Source of the DNA: Blasia pusilla
Taxonomy: Eukaryota > Marchantiophyta > Marchantiopsida > Blasiales
DNA length: 64,000 bases
Direction: 5' to 3'
Assembly (NCBI GenBank): GCA_050084515.1
Contig: CM114275.1
Coordinates: 16,058,001-16,122,000, forward strand
This document shows, one piece after another, positions 30,204 to 42,800 of this stretch. The stretch's first letter is position 1. Each line of letters begins with the position of its first letter. A program made the position numbers and the translations under genes. The notes beneath the pieces were generated by a model. That model searched no databases. It was not told where the DNA came from and was given only the letters and a program-made list of their open reading frames with translations.

Positions 30204-30549
30204 TGCTTTGTGCTTCGTGCTTCGTAGAAGAACAAAGTACTTCTGTCTTCTTTTCTTCCTGCTTCGTTATATAGCAAAGCACTTCATAGACAGAGCTTCA
30301 TACATCTTCGTTAAGCTTCGTTCTGAGTCTTGAGACTTCGTTATTGTGTTTTCCGCTCCTCTAAGGCAAATCCTTGATCTTCCATCTCTCTGCCTTGTCC
30401 CAAGAGCTTCGTGATTCACTCATTCTTCATCATAATAATAAATAATCATAATCAAAATCATAATATACAAGAGTCTTCGTTGAATAAAAAGATATATTCT
30501 TCAAGAGTACAAAATTGTGGGTATCACATACCCCCTCCCTCAAATGTGA

Positions 30550-31426
30550 GCCGCCCCGGTGAACATTTCATGATATTTCTCCTTGGGGTGGTCGTGATTT
30601 CCACGACAACTTGATGAGCTGCTTGGAGACCTGGTCCGGAGCCTGGAACGTGAAACGTCGCCTCCTCCAATCCGTCGTCACTCGCGCACCATACAGCCAG
30701 GGTCTTCCAATGAGCAAAGGATAGCCAATGGTTGTCAGGGGCTGCAAGACTAAGTAGTCCAACAGAAATAGCACCCCCCAAGCATGGTCGGGATCTGAGT
30801 GAGCTGTCCTAGGGGTCGCTTCTGGGACTAATCCGCAAACCGCAGATACTTCTCGGTGGGCTTGTACTCCGTATATCCTAGTGCCCGAGTTATCTATTCT
30901 CTCATAATGTTAATTTCGCTTCCTCAGTCAATGGGCACCTTCTTAATGGTGTGCCCCTCAATCTCCACCTCTACCTCTGGTGCTCCCAAGTCTTCCACTT
31001 CAATACGGAACAGATCCCTCGCAAAAAGGTAGGGGTCCATGGAGGGAAATTAAAGGTTTCTATTTCCTAAGCCTACAGAAGTGTGCCAGGTGCTCTTAAT
31101 CTTCCTGTCAGGTTTTCCTCCCATAAACAGAAGTACCGGGTCATCACCAAGTACAACTGATGTTCATGGGCGGAGCACCGTTCGGCGACTGGTTTATTGA
31201 CAAGGCTAATTAATTGTTCTATCTTTTCTAGCACCAATGCAGCAAATATGTTGTTATCTTCTTTCATCCATTGTCTGAGGGGAATAGCTAGAGATATTAG
31301 ATGGTCTTCAGTAAGAACTAGTTGGTTGGGTCTTCGAAGAGACGAGGCTTCTTTCCCCGCTCCCGGATTCCCCATGTATCTCTCTCCCTTTTCAGCAAAG
31401 AATATGATCCCCGGCAGCGGCGCCAA
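30550..31426 (-). pseudogene. gag-like and aspartic protease remnants of family A
   Basis: The gag-like frame (117 codons, 31073-31426) contains EKIEQLISLVNKPVAERC and starts at the PBS. Downstream, TRALGYTEYKPTEKYLRF (about 30830-30890) and GYPLLIGRPWLYGARV (about 30660-30710) are typical of the protease region of plant gypsy-class elements without a well-conserved DTG. The frames are broken by stops; no polymerase follows before the polypurine tract. Confidence 0.55.
31408..31425 (-). other. Primer-binding site, tRNA-Asp type
   Basis: Minus-strand TGGCGCCGCTGCCGGGGA, ten bases inside the 5' LTR end. It fits the Asp-tRNA PBS common in plant gypsy elements, with one variant base. Confidence 0.7.
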
Positions 31427-32759
31427 AAAGTTTCTTGCTATATGTAATGTACAAGTGTTTTTATTTTATAGTCGATTTAGTAAGTTTGATCCCCAAGAGG
31501 ATCATTGCTTGATGAAAAGAGAGTTCTGAATTATAATTTTGTTGTAATAGTTGTATTTAAATGTGTGTGAGTCATATTCAATGTCTTATCAATATCTTCT
31601 GATCTTTCTTAGTACCAAAGGATCTTTTCTCGATTCTCTCTAGTGGAATTGACAGCATGTTCAGGTAGATTTTCCTCTCGACATCAAGAAACCTCACAGA
31701 GATCTCAACACAAAAGCTGGCTTCTCCTACTTTCGGAACTCAATCCGTCTTGGCGGGTTACTCTCTGTCCAACAGATTTCCTACAACTCAGGTTGATTAT
31801 TTCATTGATGAGAAAGATTTTCCTGATTCACTCTTCACTGTACAGACCCAAAAAGAATACTCAGACATAAGCATCGCACATCAGAATGAATGAATGATTG
31901 CTTTACTACTCCATCAAGAATGAGAAAGCTTCAAAGTGTATACAAGCTCGAGAGGGTACTTCTCTCTTGCTCCGACCATTCCTACAACATGAGGACTTCG
32001 TAAGAGAATGATGATTATGGCTCCTGCCTTGCTTCTTAAATATTCGATGGAATGGAAGTGATCCAAAGATTCGAAACGTTCTTGATGAAGCTAGTGTCTC
32101 TTCACTATTTCAAACTACCTAGATCTATGGTTCTCTTAGCTTTTCCTACGATCCCTGTGAATTCACGGTACAAAACTGTTCTAACTACCAATTTGATACA
32201 AAAGGTCGCGCCCTTTCCTAGTCCAACTGTTCTAACATATGTCGCTTGAAATCACAGTCCTTCTTAGCTTTGCTTCGCTGCGAAGTTTGGACTTCTTCTT
32301 CTTCCCTTGAGGACAAAGCTCTTCCTCTTGGTTTGAGGACGAAGCTCTTCCTCTTGATTCGTGCTTTGTGCTTCGTGCTTCGTACAAGAGCGAAGTACTT
32401 CTTTCTTCTTTTCTTCTTGCTTCGTTATATAGCAAAGCACTTCATAGACAGAGCTTCATACATCTTCGTTAAGCTTCGTTCTGAGTCTTGAGACTTCGTT
32501 ATTGTGTTTTCCTCTCCTCTAAGGCAAATCCTTGATCTTCCATCTCTCTGCCTTGTCCCAAGAGCTTCGTGATTCACTCATTCTTCCTCATAATAATAAA
32601 TAATCATAATCAAAATCATAATATACAAGAGTCTTCGTTGAATAAAAAGATATATTCTTCAAGAGTACAAAATTGTGGGTATCACAGTAACCTTGGATGG
32701 CGGCCGCAGACAACAAGTCGAGAAATCGGAGGCGTAACTGTGCCACATGGTGAAATGAA

Positions 32760-33442
32760 GCGCGCCTCGCAACATCATCAATCTCAACGTATAGGTATTG
32801 CTACATGTGCACTCCTGCTTGCAAAACAACATCTAAGCAAGTGTTGATCCCTCCAAAGACATCCAACATACAAATATCCTCCTCTGGGATGCACCACACA
32901 ATCGGGGTGGTGTCCAAAGGGGTCATAGTAGCACTCTTGGCTACCTCGAGTTCCTCTTACCCGTCACGTTTTGGTGCAAACTCCTGACTCCATGCTGTCT
33001 GCACATGCTCATCGGCCAAGCGTCGGAGCTCCTCACTCGAGCCCCACATCGGCATCTCTCCTCAACGGAATGATGCGGCTACCTTAGCACTCTTCTCCCT
33101 AGAAGTGTGAGGCGCGGGGATGTCCACTGCATGGACATGCCCCTCAATCAAATCAAAAGGCCACGTGATGGCATTGCTAAATGCTACTTAAGTCGCCATC
33201 TCTCCTGGCCATCGCTCGATCACTCCACATGTGAATCGAACGAGTAATGAGCTAAGTCGCCCATCATTGGACTGCCATCCTTGTCTATAAGACGCTGAAT
33301 CCTCCCAATAATCCAGGGAAAACCCCATTGGGTACATCATTGCTCCACCAACCAAGATGTTGTTCGACTCTACATCGGTCACGATCGTCTTGGCTCGTAG
33401 CACAAACTCATCTATAGGATGTAATGGGCTTATCCTCACCAC
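32760..33442 (-). pseudogene. Family M protease C-terminus and start of methyltransferase, copy 3
   Basis: MVRISPLHPIDEF...NNILVGGAMMYPMGFSLDYW, then a linker, then methyltransferase motif I (DVFGGIN) and QYLYVEIDDVARRASFHHVAQLRLR. There are stops in the linker and after motif I. The catalytic PCQ motif has been lost with the truncation. Confidence 0.75.
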
Positions 33443-33459
33443 GACCTTCTATCAAGTGA

Positions 33460-34070
33460 TAAACTATGCGTCTGGCTCCACCCAAGTGAGTACCATACAT
33501 ACCTTTGGAAGTTTTGGATGCTCCGCAACTTCTTAGTCTGTACGCCCCATGGTAGCTTGTCCTTAATTCAGCAAAGAACTCCACCACGGGATTGAACCTG
33601 GGACGAACCTGACTGGACGGTGCAACTGCTCTAGTGCGAGTTATCCCTCCTAAAACATCACTGGTAGAAGAGGAAGAAGCCTCTCCTGACTCCTCCTCAT
33701 CAGGAAATGGTTCAATCCATGATACATAATGTGGGTCATAGTAGAGTCTCCATGCCTCAATTTCATGGGCATATCGAAGGGAGAACTCATGGTAATCATC
33801 CACCGGCGTCCCCTCTAAATTCTGGAACACGACATTCCATGTTGTAAACGGGTTGAACTCTCTGTAGTTCCTAGCCTGTTGCGAGTCACACCAACTCCTA
33901 AACTCCGCAATGAAGTCGTGTAATTCTATAGTGTCTGTAGCACCCAAAAACCTACGCGGTCCTCTATCCCGATCGTCCATCTCGTACGCCCAATTGGTAG
34001 GACCACTCAATGTGTGCGATGATGCACTAACAAACTCCTCTACACTCTCCTCCTCGTCTGAAGACGCCAC
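33460..34070 (-). pseudogene. Family M gag, copy 3 (longest open gag in the window)
   Basis: About 190 codons open: SGPTNWAYEMDDRDRG, TIELHDFIAEFRSW, EIEAWRLYYDPHYVSW and FNPVVEFFAELRTSY. It matches the frames of copies 1 and 2 and shows which of their frame breaks are secondary. No upstream ATG in frame is intact. It shows how the gag N-terminus should read in one frame. Confidence 0.75.
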
Positions 34071-34695
34071 AGATGGAGGTTGAGGCGGTCCCTCACGTGG
34101 AGACCCTCGAAATCTCGTGCCACTCTTCGTAAATCCTCTAGAGCTACCCTCAAGTCTACCACCTCACCTCTCTAAGTCTCAAAGGACACCATTATGACCC
34201 TCGTGACCCTCTCACACGATCACTCTCAATCTTGCGAGCAATCACTCAATCACTCAAACTAAACACGTGGCACTCAATCTACACTCTCTCACCAAGCCGT
34301 GTGTTGTGTGGCAACAAGCGGCGTGATACGGCAAATCGATTGATCTATCATCTCATGACAAAATACAACCTCATCGACAAAATATCATCTCATCGACAAA
34401 ATGGCATCCCACACAGATCTTTGTCCCAAAAACCCATACATCAACGATGCTCCCAACATCTTCATGAAACCCAATATCCCCAAATAACAACCCAATACTC
34501 ATAATTCCCTCACACGTGTAGGGTCAAAGAGGAGAATGGATAATCTGAATGAATATCAATGTCACTCCTCAACAATTGCAAATCTCAACCCCAACTCGGT
34601 CATGAAGAAAAACTCCTCCAAATAGCACGTCATACTTCCCTGGTACTGATGATGCTCAAATCTCCTCAATGTGTGGAGCGGGTCCAACGATACAG

Positions 34696-35970
34696 TGTCG
34701 TATAATAAATCATCCACTATGTAAACTCCTCTATCATTAAGTGTTAGAGAGAATTTTATTAGTATTAAGTAGATTAGCTTAGGAAAATGAAATTCCCATG
34801 TTTAACCCTCTTTAGGGTGACTTATTTGTGCGGGCGCAACTTTAGGAGAAGAAATAATAAATAAAAGATGGGATTATAAAAGTAAAGAAATGGGGTTGGT
34901 GCTTTAATGAAACAAAAGCAAAAGTAGTCTTGGTTGGTGGCTAGAGTAGGTGGGGTAGTTTGGAAGATATGAAGGGAGTAAAAGAGGATATTTTGGAAGA
35001 CATTAGAGGTAATCTACTTGTGTCAAAATGTGATTGGCTAAGTCTTGAGAGGAATCCATGTGGCACAAGATAAGATTAGTCTTATTTCGTACTCTTGTGG
35101 ATCCCTTGTGAGTATATAAAGGGGAGGGACCTTCAAGGGTTCATCACCTTCTAGTTCACATCTTGAGTCTCTCGTGTCACTCTTTAGTGTATGGCTTTGC
35201 GATTTCTTGCTCTTCCAATGAGAGTGGATTATCCCTCTTGGGAGAGTAACTTGATCTTGGTCTAATCTTCGAAAGATTTCTGGAGTGTGACATGTGTGGA
35301 GATGAGAGACTTGTCACCTTATATGAGTTTTGTCATTCTAGAAATAGAGGATGGTTTGGCTTGTTATTTTCCCAATTAGAATGGAAAACCCCTCTTGGGA
35401 GAGCAACTCCGCCAAATCCCATTCTAGAGGAGAGTAGAGGATGTTTGTCAAATATGGATAGGGGTGGAGCACGAATTGTGCCAGATTTTCCTTTCCTTAA
35501 CTCATACCACATCAAGATTTTCTTTGTAGATAGGCATTGGTTTACTCGCTATCTAGTTTATCATTTTGGGGACGCGTTCATGAACCAAGTCATGCAATCC
35601 CTAACTTCGTTGATTCTTCTTATAGTCACGTACGGAAGGACATGGGATTGCACTTTGTATATCCTTATATAACTATCCATGGCCGTCAATAGACCTACTC
35701 GAGTAGGGTTTAACACTAGTTGTTCTATTTTCTTTGTGTACAAATGTAAAGTAGTTTACACGAATTTCATAGTTATGAATTTCGGGGTTCCATGTTATGA
35801 AGAAGTGATCGCCTGGGCACTACTATTCGTGATTCCTATCGTGAGAGAATGCAGAGTTTACATAATAATTTTGTATTGAAAAAGGAGAAATTCTTATAGA
35901 GCTCGATTTGCATCAACCACGTCTGCTGCAGCTAGAAGGTCCGCCCTTACTCGAAGAAAGGCTCTCGACA
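34696..35970 (+). repeat. Family E LTR, copy 2
   Basis: TGTCGTATAATAAATC...GGCTCTCGACA, about 1,275 bases, matching the solo LTR at 6711-7967. It is followed by 83 bases of family E leader (35971-36053, GGATAAATGATGCTTCC...) and then breaks into the family M T segment. TATA box at 35113-35121. The conserved double open frame lies at about 35480-35879. Confidence 0.8.
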
Positions 35971-36053
35971 GGATAAATGATGCTTCCATTGAGAGATCTT
36001 CGAGGCGATAGATTGTGTTTGCAAGTTGGAGTCTTATCAAGATTACTACTTTT

Positions 36054-37649
36054 GGGTTACCGTTGAGAGGGCTTGGGAGACGGAAGGGGATATACCTCTA
36101 AGAGAGAGAGCTTGATAGCTCATTCTCTCTTTGTTGAACCTCTTGGCATAAGGCGGCGGAGCTATGGTCCCTTGCCTTATGAGTGTAACCCAAGCCTCTT
36201 ATTAGGAGAGTGGGTTTGGTTTGACATGAGAGAGAGAGTGTACACCTTTGAGAGATATGGTGAGAGATGGTGTAGAGAGAGATTGGATTTTACTTTACAA
36301 AGAGAGAATGAGAGAATGTGAGAGTGAGAGAGCTTCATGGGGGAGCTCGCTGGTCACTCGCTGTTTTTGCAGGTTGGGGACCGTGTTCCCCGTTCAGCGG
36401 CTCATGGGAGTGCTCACTGGAGCAAGGGCTGCTTTGATTGTTCTTTGCATTTGCTGATTTTTTGTGAAGAAGAGTGGCGGGCGGAAGCGCTGCCCAATTT
36501 CTGATAGGGATTGATTATGGGGACGGGTTGCCCCATGCCGGCGCTCTCGGGAGCACCGTGTAGCTTGCTGATTTGTATTTTTATAGGTTTTACATTTTCT
36601 TTGGGAGAAATCAACACGGAAGCGTTGCCAAATTTTGTGAAGGAGAAAGAGACATTGGGCTTTAGGACAGTCCCCGTCAGTTTTTACTGGAATTTCCGAT
36701 TCTAAATATTTGTTGACCATGTCGTAGATCGTGAAGCTGTGCACGATGTGCAACAAACAATACGCAATTTGGATTGCGAGCAAAAAGTTATGTTGAATCT
36801 TGCAAAAACTGCCATTGTTAGGCGAGTTTTAGGGTTAAATTGTTCAAACCCTAAACCTGCCGCCACGCCGGCGGCGGCCGTTGCCGTCATAGTTACCGTC
36901 AACGGTCCGCCATCGATGGTCAACCGTCACCATCACCGTTTGGCCGTCACCATCAACGGTCAACCATCACCGTCAACAGTCCACCGTCCATTTTCCACCC
37001 TTTGGCACCATTGCCGCCATTACGGAGTGGAGGGTCTTCCACGACGTTCGTTGATTCTCTGACTTGTGTCGCCACCACGTACTTTGTTTTGGCCGCCGGC
37101 ATCATCGTAGTTTTTTCATCAACCAGTGATGGCAGATGACCTCCGATTATGGTGTTTGAGTTTTGATTTCATGCTGCTATGTTGTGACTGGGAGCCGCTC
37201 GACGACGATCAAGTATTGTGCCATAACGCTTGTAGTCGCAACGCACCGCCGATTGCTGCGTCGTGCCGCTTGTGGCCGCACCGCACCGTCTCGATCATGG
37301 AATTGCTCCTTCACTAAGGAGCAAAGTGTGTGAATTTCTGATTGAGGAGGGTATACCGCCGAGTGCCACACCCCATTCTCGAGTGTCGTGCTGTTTGTGG
37401 CCGTTCCGTGCCTCCAGTGTCGCACCGGACTACTCGACCTGCACCGCACATCGAGGAGGTTGAGCAGTGTCAGTACGAGAGGATTACGACTTGCTGATTG
37501 GAGGAGTTGTCTTCATGACCCAGTTGGGATTGAGATTTGCAGTTGCTGAGGAGCGACATCGACATGTGTTCAGGTTACCCATTCTGGTCCTTTATCGTGC
37601 ACGTGTGAGGGATTCTAGGATTTGGGTAGTTTATTTGGGGATATCGGGT
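36054..37649 (+). mobile_element. Family M copy 2, leader (left part)
   Basis: Begins inside segment T (GGTTACCGTTGAGAGGG), passes a GAGA-rich stretch, the conserved GCGGAAGCGCTGCCCAATTT block and the minisatellite, and ends at the chromovirus insertion with target CGGGT (37645-37649). It continues at 45025. No protein coding is supported. Confidence 0.75.
36880..37005 (+). repeat. GTCAAC-type minisatellite, family M copy 2
   Basis: Same degenerate repeat as 414-590 (GTCAACGGTC, CCACCGTC words) but with a different number and order of units. Confidence 0.7.
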
Positions 37650-38669
37650 TGTCGCGACCCTCATAACCAAACAACACCAAATACGCGCCAAGCGAAACAT
37701 CAGAACTCAAAGGAACTCACGCCGCGAGGTTTGCGCTTTGGAGAGGCGTTTGGTAGAGTCTCTTGGAAAAGTCTAAGAGACGAAAGGCGGAACAGAGTTG
37801 TGCGTTTCATGCGTTAGTGGTCGCGACCAGGAAACCTAGACCAAACGCGAGCCGAGACTTGAGATGAGTTGAGTCGTGGAGGTTGGTTGCCAAAGAGGTG
37901 AGAACCAGTTTGGAACATGACTAGCGTTTGGGAGAATCTGACTGTGTTTAGGACCATAACGTTGAGCTCCGAGATGCGTTTGGGACAACTAAGGGCGCGT
38001 TGGAAAGCTGATCTTGAGACGCTTCCAACGCACCAAAGATCTTAGAAAACGCATAAGTACAGGCTGAGATATTGGCCGAAAACGATTCAGAGAGCAATCG
38101 GGTTGAGGGCCAGTGGAGGCCCAGGTGTCTTTCCTAAATGTAGGGGCCCCGGAGATCCCCAAAAGTACTAGTAAGGGGAGTACCTTCTCTGAGATGTCTC
38201 GGGAAACGAAACCCCACTTTGGGCCAAACGGCGTTTGAGGCACGGATGAAACGGGAGTTTGGCGCGAAACCCGAAACCCAAACCTGATCCAAGGGAGTGG
38301 ACTTTATAGACGCCACACTTGGATTCCAACCGAGATTCACGTGCGAGTCTTGGTGAGGAACTCATTGGATGTTCATCGGACAGTTGGAACCGCTAGGCGC
38401 GAAAACGCCGTTTGAGTTCCTGAACCGACGAAGAAAAGTCTGTCCCAAGTCTTTCGAGACTTGCCCGTGTTGGAAACCGCGAAACTAGGAAGGTTGAGCT
38501 TGAAGAGAGAGTCCGAGCGAGAACTCGGAAAGTAATCCCGCTGATTGATCCAAGACCCGACTAACCGAAGTGTGTGTTTGGATGGAGATCAGCGTTGAGA
38601 GCGTGACCTACTGAACGCACGCTTCCGCAACAAACAAGATTAACGTTCAAGGAGAGTAGGCGCACGAGA
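37650..38669 (+). repeat. 5' LTR of family C copy 1
   Basis: About 1,020 bases. It differs from the 3' LTR mainly by single-base indels in short homopolymers, few substitutions. It ends CGCACGAGA, one base from the CA end of its partner. Confidence 0.9.
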
Positions 38670-38671
38670 CG

Positions 38672-38683
38672 TGGTATCAGAGC
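38672..38683 (+). other. Primer-binding site, initiator-Met tRNA type
   Basis: TGGTATCAGAGC two bases after the 5' LTR, the usual plant initiator-Met PBS. Its partner in the minus-strand copy is at 58232-58243. Confidence 0.88.
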
Positions 38684-38821
38684 AATTCCTTGATGAGCGT
38701 GAACTTGGGGTCGTTGAAGATCTGGACGTTTGGGAAGAACTCAAGGTAGCCGGAAGACCGCAACGCCGAGGAGGAACGCAAGAGGCGAGGAGGAGATCTG
38801 AAAAAGCGACGACTTCGCAAA

Positions 38822-39845
38822 TGGCGACCAAGGCGAAGAACCGAGGAAACCGCGAGTCAAAGCAAAAAGCCAAGAGACGAATCAATGACGGACCGAGAGC
38901 CGGAGGTGGAATTTGCGACTCCCGAAGTGCGAGTCCAGACATGAGGATGTTCCAACCGAAAATCTTTCCGCGGGACCTTGGTCCAAACTTAAACAATCCG
39001 GCCTTTTATACCCAAATGATGGGATTGATGAAGGTGATGGCGGACAGATGGTGAACAGAGTAAGGTGATCTCGGAATTCAAGTCAAATGGAGCCTCTAGC
39101 TCTGGCAAGAAGCTTTGTAAGACTAATTTGCCAACGCCATTCACAGGAATGGGGCGTTCTCGGAAAGTGAGCGAGTTTCTAACGGAACTCGAACTCTATT
39201 TCGAAGCGCAAAAGGCAGATGAACAAGACAAGGTGACTGTAGCGGTCACGTTTCTGAAGGATCACGCTCTCCATTGGTGGACGGCTCACCGGAAAGAACA
39301 TCTAGGTCGTGGGAAAATGTTGAGTTGGGAAGATTTCAAGGAGTTGATTGGGAACCGATTCACTCCGGAATATCAGGAGTACCGCGATGGCATGGAGGTG
39401 GTGAGGTTGCGCCAGAGTGGATCACTTGGTGCTTATGTGCGAGAGTTTAGTGCGCTCATGAGTGCACTTTCCACGGACGAACATACTAAAAAGGTGATCT
39501 TCCTAAGTGGGCTCAAACCGAGTGCCGAGAAGGCTCTCTTTCGTATGCCTCACATCCCAGAGCGTCGCGCGGACCTCTTGAGACTAGCCGAGCGGATTGG
39601 GGACGATGAGGTCCAACACCAAACCCTTTGAGACAAAAAAAGTTTTTCTAAGTTCTGAGAAGAATAAAGGGACATCCAAGAGGGTTTGGAATGGGGGTGA
39701 GAGCGACCACGGAGGGTCTCGCCCAGGTAAACGAGTGGAACTCAACGCTGGCCGAAGGGGGCGCCGTTCTGAAGTCAACGAATGCCAAAGTGATTTGTTA
39801 TAATTGTGGCGAACCGGGCATATGGCTAAGGAATGTGTGAGGCCC
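38822..39845 (+). pseudogene. Family C gag, copy 1
   Basis: Capsid-type gag. An N-terminal charged region, then the retrotransposon gag domain from about 39110: KLCKTNLPTPFTG, TVAVTFLKDHALHWWTAH, FKELIGNRFTPEYQ, SGSLGAYVREFSAL and LAERIGDDE. A CCHC knuckle (VICYNCGEPG..., about 39786-39840) has a one-base loss within it. The frame changes near 39050 and 39630. The minus-strand copy has the same domains. Confidence 0.85.
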
Positions 39846-39939
39846 AAGGTTAGTAAACCGAGTATGATTGCGTTTGCCGCTAAGCATTTATCGGAGGGAG
39901 ATCTAGATACATCTCTGAGTCACCAAGAGAACGCCCAAT

Positions 39940-40330
39940 TTGGTTTACCTAGGATCCAAGATCGCTAATCGCGATGTGATGTTGCTCGTTGATACAGGTG
40001 CTTCGCACTCATTCTTGAGTCCGAGAATCGTAAAAACGTTGGGATTGCCAACCACCAAAGCGGATGAACCCATTAGGGTAGGATTCGCGGGAGGAAAATC
40101 CCACCAGACATCAGATCTGGTTTTAGGGCTAGTTGTGAGATGCGGAGTGTTTGAGTTGAAGGAGAATTTTCTGATTTGCGAGATGGGACGGTATCGGAGT
40201 CTTGGGGAACACGTTCTTGGATGCGTATGAGGTGGAACTGAGGCGGAGACCTTTGAGGTTAAGCGTCTTGGTTAACGGCAAACGGACGGACGTCAGATTG
40301 GTTCGTGAGGTGCCTAGAAAGACGGAGTTG
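39940..40330 (+). pseudogene. Family C retropepsin, copy 1
   Basis: VMLLVDTGASHSFLSPRIVKTLGL holds the catalytic DTGA; RCGVFELKENFLICEM follows. About 96 codons are open, then a frame change near 40200. Confidence 0.85.
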
Positions 40331-40399
40331 GTGAACGCCATCACGAGGACGAGTTTGGCGAGTTAGAGGAAGGATTCCTTTGCTTGATGAGACGCAGTA

Positions 40400-41800
40400 G
40401 AGGATGATGCAAGCGCAAGATGCAGAGATCAGAACTCAGCTTCAAGGAGATCCTGAAACACTCAAGAGAGTTGTGAAAGAATTTGAAGATGTGTTGACTA
40501 AGGAGCTTCGATCGAGTTGCCACCACATAGGGCGGTTGATCATAAGATTGAGGTGATACCAGGATCTCAACCACCTTCAAAGGCACCATATAGGTTGAAT
40601 CAAGAGGAACTTGCTGAGTTGAAGAAACAGTTGGGTGAACTCCTAGAGAGGGGTTACATCCGAACGAGCAAGTCACCTTATGGGGCGCCCGTCCTCTTTG
40701 TCAAGAAGAAGGATGGGAAGTTGAGACTCGTGTGTTGATTATCGGCGCTGAATAAAGTGACGGTAAGGAATAACTATCCTCTACCGAGGATGGATGCCTC
40801 TTTGATCGATTGTCGGGTGCCAAGTATTTCAGCCGGATTGACCTGAAATCAGGATATTATCAGATTCGGATTGCCGAAGCGGATGTAGAGAAGCCGCACT
40901 GTAGGGACGAGACACGGTTCGTTCGAGTTTGTAGTAATGCCTTACGGTCTTTGTAATGCGCCTCCGGCGTTTACCACTTTGATGAACTCCATCTTTCACA
41001 AGGAGACGGATGAGTTTGTGATCATCTATATAGATGACATACTCATCTATTCGAAAACACTAGAGGAGCACGCTCGACATTTGAAGACGGTGTTTGAGAA
41101 ACTTAGGCGAACAAAAAGTGTATGCGAATGCGGATAAGAGTGAGTTCGGTTTGACGAAGATCAAGTTCTTGGGACATGTGGTCGGTCGCGGATGGAGTGA
41201 GTCCAGACATGGAAAAGGTGAGCGCGATTGCGAATGGGAACCGCCTTCCACGGTGAAGGGATGCGAAGGTTCATCGAGTCATCGATTTTACGGACATACG
41301 TGAAGAATTTTTCGGGCATAGTGAAACCTCTCACGGATTGGACCGCATAAAGTTTGCCAATACTACATGGACCGAGGAAGTGGATAAAGCGTTCAATCGA
41401 GTCAAAGAGATCCTCTCGCAGGAACCAGTTCTGAAACTTCCGGAGTTTGAACAACCGTTCGAGGTGCACACGGATGCTAGTGATTTCGCGATTGCAGGAA
41501 TGTTGGTGCAAAAGGAGACTCAGTAGCATACAAAAGCAAGAAGCTGACCGACACCGAAAGGAGATGGCCTACTCATGAGAAAGAGTTGTTTGCGGTGGTT
41601 CATTGCTTGAGGAAGTGGCGTCACTATTTGGGACTTCACAGGACTCGAGTATTCACCGATAACATATCGCTCAAGTATTTTGAGACCCAGGATCGCGTGA
41701 TGCCAAAACAACTTCGGTGGCATGATACCTTGGCGTTGATGAATGTGGAGCTAATCCACAAGCCGGGGAAAGACAATGTCATTCCAGATCGTTAAGTCGC
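40400..41800 (+). pseudogene. Family C reverse transcriptase and RNase H, copy 1
   Basis: RT begins with [19 protein letters not shown] and [21 protein letters not shown]; palm motifs follow, with YIDDILIYSK intact at about 41027-41056. RNase H (41338-41800) carries FEVHTDASDFAIAGML, KELFAVVHCLRKWRHYLG and VFTDNISLKYF. At least five frame changes, mostly one base, interrupt it. The RT/RH motifs place it with chromoviruses. Confidence 0.88.
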
Positions 41801-41869
41801 GAGGATGAACACATGCCATCGGCGACACAAGTGTTGAGAGCAATGTTCCCTAATGAAACAGGACACTGG

Positions 41870-42800
41870 AAAGAAGGATTCGTGAAGGATACATGAAGGA
41901 TGAGCAAGCGAGGGAGTACCTTGGGAAGTTAAAGCGGGGCGAGAAGGTGGCCAATCTGAGTTTGAGACACGGCTTGCTAAGGTTTAAGCAGAGCAGGATC
42001 TATGTAGGCCAAGGCAAGCTACGAACCAAGGTGTTTGTGGAATGTCATGATGGACCTTTGGCGGGACACAAAGGGGAGAAATCCACTCTTCTTTGTTTTG
42101 TCTAAGAGGTTCTTCGGCCCAACATGAAGGAAGATGTTGCTCAATAAGTGAAAACATGCGGAACTGCCGGGTGAACGCGTGTCTTATCTGAAGAAACAAG
42201 GTTTACTTCATCCTTTGCCAATCCCGGAGGGACCCTTGCAAAGCATTAGCATGGATTTCATTACGAGTCTTCGAATCGAGGGATACAACGCTATACTTGT
42301 GATAGTTGATCGGTTTAGCAAGTTGGGAGGTTTGTGCCGACGAGAGAGTGCGACGGCCTCACGCGACTTCCCGACTATTCCTGGATGGTTGGTGGCGTGC
42401 GCCACGGATTGCCTAGGAGCATTGTGTTCGATCGGGATCCGAAGTTTACAAAGTGCCTTTTGGAAACATCTATTCGGGAGGTTCCGGACCAAACTCGGCT
42501 TTAGTACGGCCTTCCATCCTCAAACGGATGGGCAAACGGAAAAAGTAAACTTCGGTCGTAAACCAATACTTACGGAATTACGTGAGTGCGGACCAAAGAG
42601 ATTGGGCCAAGTGGTTAAGTATGGTGAGTATTGTTACAACTCGACTAAGCATTCGCAACCGGAGAATCTCCGTTTCTTTTGGCGTATCAAAGAGAACAGA
42701 AGGGCCTCTTGACTTAGCTCTTCGAAGGGCAATACATCGACACACACTCGTCAAGCAACGGCGGAATGTTTGTTAGTGGAAATGCAGAACGACAAGAGCG
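41870..42800 (+). pseudogene. Family C integrase, copy 1
   Basis: CHDGPLAGHKG is part of the zinc region; the core shows SMDFITSL, VIVDRFSKL and TAFHPQTDGQTEKVN. Substantial parts around the second catalytic Asp are out of frame. The HPQTDGQTE block contains the catalytic Glu. Confidence 0.85.

Larger units (their letters stand above)
30204..32686 (-). mobile_element. Family A LTR retrotransposon with Asp-tRNA PBS, internally deleted
   Basis: On the minus strand: 5' LTR 31436-32686 (about 1,251 bases, TG...CA), a PBS matching the tRNA-Asp type (TGGCGCCGCTGCCGGGGA, 31408-31425), a short gag-like frame (31073-31426), a protease remnant (about 30550-31000), a polypurine tract (30529-30546) and a 3' LTR of only 325 bases (30204-30528) that matches 32362-32686. 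RT, RNase H and integrase are absent. The element cuts the family M copy 3 methyltransferase at 32687. No matching target duplication was seen, so the left LTR is probably truncated. Confidence 0.7.
32687..34695 (-). mobile_element. Family M copy 3, 5' fragment
   Basis: Minus-strand leader (34695 down to about 34180), gag, part of the protease and the first third of the methyltransferase. It ends abruptly at 32687 at the family A LTR. A deletion joins gag (near 33500) to the protease interior, losing the knuckles and the DSGA motif. It shows family M is repeated and that the methyltransferase is an ordinary part of it: motif I here reads MLDVFGGINTCL at about 32845-32880. Confidence 0.8.
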
